DNA of 64,000 bases from PALSA-1003 sp963791945 (lineage in GTDB: Bacteria > Pseudomonadota > Gammaproteobacteria > Burkholderiales > Casimicrobiaceae). Shown here piece by piece: positions 61,807 through 64,000 of the stretch. Where the stretch lies: assembly GCA_963791945.1 (NCBI GenBank), contig CAWBUD010000002.1, positions 1,240,001 through 1,304,000 of the forward strand, given 5' to 3'. The notes below the pieces were generated by a model that did no database searches, had not been told where the DNA came from, and saw only the letters and a list, made by a program, of their open reading frames with translations. The first letter of the stretch is position 1; every line of letters starts with the position of its first letter. The position numbers were made by a program, and so were the translations under genes.

Positions 61807-62502
61807 TCACACCGCCCGCTTCACCATGAGTTCCTTGATCCTGCCGATGGCCTTGGTGGGGTTCAAACCCTTCGGGCAGACATCCACGCAGTTCATGATA
61901 GTGTGGCAGCGGAACAACCGATAGGGGTCCTCGAGGTCGTCGAGCCGGCCGCTGGTGGCGAGATCGCGCGAATCGGCGATGAAGCGATACGCCTGCAGGA
62001 GCCCGGCCGGGCCCACGAATTTGTCCGGGTTCCACCAGAAGGACGGACAGGCGGTCGAGCAGCAAGCGCAGAGGATGCACTCGTACAGTCCGTCCAGCGT
62101 CTCCCGATCCTCCTGGGACTGCAGCCGCTCCTTCTCCGGCGGTGGCGTGTCGTTCACCAGGTACGGCCGGATCGAGTGGTACTGCTTGAAGAACTGGCTC
62201 ATGTCGACGATCAGGTCGCGGATCACCGGCAATCCCGGGAGCGGCCTCAGCTCGACAGGCTCCTTGATCTCTTTCAGGTTGGTGATGCAGGCAAGCCCGT
62301 TCTTGCCGTTGATGTTCATCGCGTCCGAGCCGCAGACGCCTTCGCGGCAGGATCGGCGGAATGCGAGCGTGTCGTCCTGCGCCTTCAGCCGGATCAGCGC
62401 GTCGAGCAGCATCCGGTCGTGCGGATCGAGCGCGAGGTCGTACTCCTGCATGCGCGGCGCGGCGTCGCGCTCGGGATCGTAGCGGTAGATGCGGAATTTC
62501 AT
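61807..62502 (-). CDS. sdhB: Succinate dehydrogenase iron-sulfur subunit
   Basis: 231-residue electron-transfer subunit of complex II at the inner membrane. [2Fe-2S] cysteines in CREGVCGSDAMNINGKNGLAC-type arrangement (about 55-75); [4Fe-4S] and [3Fe-4S] ligands in CILCACCSTACPSFWWN and CHTIMNCVDVCPKGL. Quinone-site tryptophan context SFWWNPD is present. Starts 4 bases after sdhA. Confidence 0.98.
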   Translation of the reverse strand: MKFRIYRYDPERDAAPRMQEYDLALDPHDRMLLDALIRLKAQDDTLAFRRSCREGVCGSDAMNINGKNGLACITNLKEIKEPVELRPLPGLPVIRDLIVDMSQFFKQYHSIRPYLVNDTPPPEKERLQSQEDRETLDGLYECILCACCSTACPSFWWNPDKFVGPAGLLQAYRFIADSRDLATSGRLDDLEDPYRLFRCHTIMNCVDVCPKGLNPTKAIGRIKELMVKRAV

Positions 62503-62506
62503 GCGC

Positions 62507-64000
62507 CTAGTATGTGCGCGCCTTCGGCGGGAAGGCGTCTACCGACAGCGGCTTCAGGTTGACAGGCTTATAGTCGAGCCGGTTGCCCTCGCGATACCAG
62601 AGCGTGTGCTTGAGCCAGTTCTGGTCGTCGCGCGCGGGATAGTCGCTGCGCGCCTGCGCCCCGCGCGACTCGCGGCGGGCCTCCGCCGAAACGATGGTGG
62701 CCTTGGCCACCTCGATCAGGTTGTCGAGCTCGAGCGCCTCGACGCGCGCCGTGTTGAAAGTCTTGCTCTTGTCCTTGATCGCGGTGCTGCGGACGCGCTG
62801 CTCGAGTTGCATCACCCGCGCCACGCCCTCGCTCAGGAGCTGTTGGTTGCGGAACACGCCGCAGTGCGCCTGCATCGTCTTGCGCAGCGTGTTGGCCACG
62901 TCCGCGACCTGTTCGCCGGAGGTCGCGGCGTCGAGCCGGGCGAGCCGCGAGCGCGACAGCTCGCCGGCGTCCTTCGGCAGCGGCTTGTGCGAAGCGCGCC
63001 CGACATTCTGCTCGACGATGTGGTTCCCCGCCGCTCGCCCGAAGACGATGATGTCGAGGAGCGAATTGGTTCCCAGGCGGTTGCCGCCGTGCACCGACAC
63101 GCAGGCGCATTCGCCGATCGCGTACAGGCCGTTGACCACCGCGTTCGGATCGCCGCCCCTCGGTGCCACCACCTGCCCGTGCACGTTGCTCGGGATCCCG
63201 CCCATCATGTAATGGATCGTCGGCACGACGGGGATCGGCTCGCGGATCGGGTCGGCATTGGCGAACTTGATCGATATCTCGCGGATCGACGGCAGCCGCT
63301 TGGTGATGATCTCCGGCCCGAGGTGATCGAGCTTGAGGAGCACGTAGTCCTTGTGCGGCCCGCAGCCGCGGCCTTCCTTGATCTCCTGATCCATCGACCT
63401 CGAAACGATGTCGCGCGAGGCGAGGTCCTTCAGGTTCGGGGCGTAGCGCTCCATGAAACGCTCGCCGTTGCAGTTGAGAAGGATCCCCCCCTCGCCGCGC
63501 ACGCCTTCGGTGATCAGCACGCCGGCGCCGTAGACACCGGTGGGATGAAACTGCCAGAACTCCATGTCCTCGAGCGGAATGCCGGCTCGGGCGGCCATGC
63601 CCAGACCATCGCCCGTATTGATGAAGGCGTTGGTGCTGGCGGCGAAGATGCGGCCCGCGCCGCCGGTCGCGAAGACCGTCGCCTTCGCCTGCAGGATCAT
63701 GACCTCGCCAGTCTCCATCTCGAGCGCCGCGACGCCGACCACATCGCCTTCGGCGTCGCGGATCAGGTCGAGCGCCATCCACTCGACGAGGAACTGCGTG
63801 CGCGCGCGGACGTTGCGCTGATAGAGCGTGTGGAGCATCGAGTGCCCGGTGCGGTCGGCGGAAGCGCAGGCGCGCTGCACCGGCCGCTCGCCGAAATTCA
63901 TCGAGTGGCCGCCGAAGGGGCGCTGCCAGATCGTGCCGTCGGGATTGCGGTCGAACGGCATGCCGAAGTGCTCGAGCTCGTAGACGACCCGCGGCGCCAT
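62507..64000 (-). CDS. sdhA: Succinate dehydrogenase flavoprotein subunit (5' end outside window)
   Basis: Catalytic subunit of complex II; 497 residues are visible, while family members have about 590. The N-terminal FAD-binding segment with the covalent histidine lies beyond base 64000, so the ATG at the very edge is internal. Visible: HPTGVYGAGVLITEGVRGEGG (substrate loop), GGIPSNVHGQVV, CVSVHGGNRLGTNSLLDIIVFG region and the C-terminal RESRGAQARSDYPARDD. sdhC and sdhD are expected just outside. Confidence 0.97.
   Translation of the reverse strand: MAPRVVYELEHFGMPFDRNPDGTIWQRPFGGHSMNFGERPVQRACASADRTGHSMLHTLYQRNVRARTQFLVEWMALDLIRDAEGDVVGVAALEMETGEVMILQAKATVFATGGAGRIFAASTNAFINTGDGLGMAARAGIPLEDMEFWQFHPTGVYGAGVLITEGVRGEGGILLNCNGERFMERYAPNLKDLASRDIVSRSMDQEIKEGRGCGPHKDYVLLKLDHLGPEIITKRLPSIREISIKFANADPIREPIPVVPTIHYMMGGIPSNVHGQVVAPRGGDPNAVVNGLYAIGECACVSVHGGNRLGTNSLLDIIVFGRAAGNHIVEQNVGRASHKPLPKDAGELSRSRLARLDAATSGEQVADVANTLRKTMQAHCGVFRNQQLLSEGVARVMQLEQRVRSTAIKDKSKTFNTARVEALELDNLIEVAKATIVSAEARRESRGAQARSDYPARDDQNWLKHTLWYREGNRLDYKPVNLKPLSVDAFPPKARTY

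Overview
The window is GC-rich, densely packed DNA with ATG/GTG/TTG starts and many 1-4 base stop/start overlaps. The gene order points to a betaproteobacterium, most likely Burkholderiales or a close relative. Two neighbourhoods are diagnostic: sdhAB-sdhE-gltA-sucA-sucB-lpdA-zapE on the right, and rpoE-rseA-rseB-mucD-glutaredoxin-lepA-lepB-DUF4845-rnc-era-recO-pdxJ-nagZ in the middle. No tRNA, rRNA, CRISPR array or insertion sequence was recognised. No gap between genes exceeds 300 bases; the largest is 295 bases, upstream of lepA.

Left part (1-20190): the 3' end of a double-module ABC permease gene, its ATPase with an AAA-associated C-terminal domain, and a stand-alone EIIA-Ntr-like protein. 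After these come an MDR oxidoreductase, a secreted subtilase with a DUF5648 tail, and a minus-strand metC / gluconokinase / 6-phosphogluconate dehydrogenase group. A divergent DMT transporter and a tightly coupled plus-strand operon follow: a glutamine-synthetase-like ligase, a periplasmic binding protein, an iron-type alcohol dehydrogenase, a class-I amidotransferase-like hydrolase and an aldehyde dehydrogenase. That operon looks like a gamma-glutamylation pathway for an amino alcohol. folD, a HAD phosphatase, a DUF4743/Nudix protein and a DUF3313-like secreted protein close the region.

Central part (20218-37432) is a phosphonate catabolism island. On the minus strand, phnS-phnT-phnU-phnV-phnW encode 2-aminoethylphosphonate (AEP) import and transamination. 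Divergently, phnR-phnA-phnY-phnX encode a GntR regulator, both enzymes of the phosphonoacetate route and the direct phosphonatase. They are followed by a coupled set: a PbfA-like PLP enzyme (candidate lyase for 1-hydroxy-AEP), a Na/Pi transporter with a PhoU domain, an EamA transporter and an 808-residue dimethylglycine-dehydrogenase-like flavoprotein, with an IclR regulator behind. A perfect 7+7 palindrome in the phnS/phnR gap is the likely PhnR operator. Together these genes would import AEP and related aminophosphonates, converge them on phosphonoacetaldehyde, release phosphate by two routes and possibly export excess phosphate.

Right part (37429-64000) is housekeeping: cell-wall recycling (nagZ), vitamin B6 (pdxJ), repair (recO), ribosome/RNA GTPases and RNase III, protein secretion (lepB), the envelope-stress sigma-E system, an asparaginase, a prpE/acuI pair, zapE, and the 2-oxoglutarate dehydrogenase, citrate synthase and succinate dehydrogenase genes. 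acpS, often found between pdxJ and nagZ in relatives, is absent from that position. The window ends inside sdhA.
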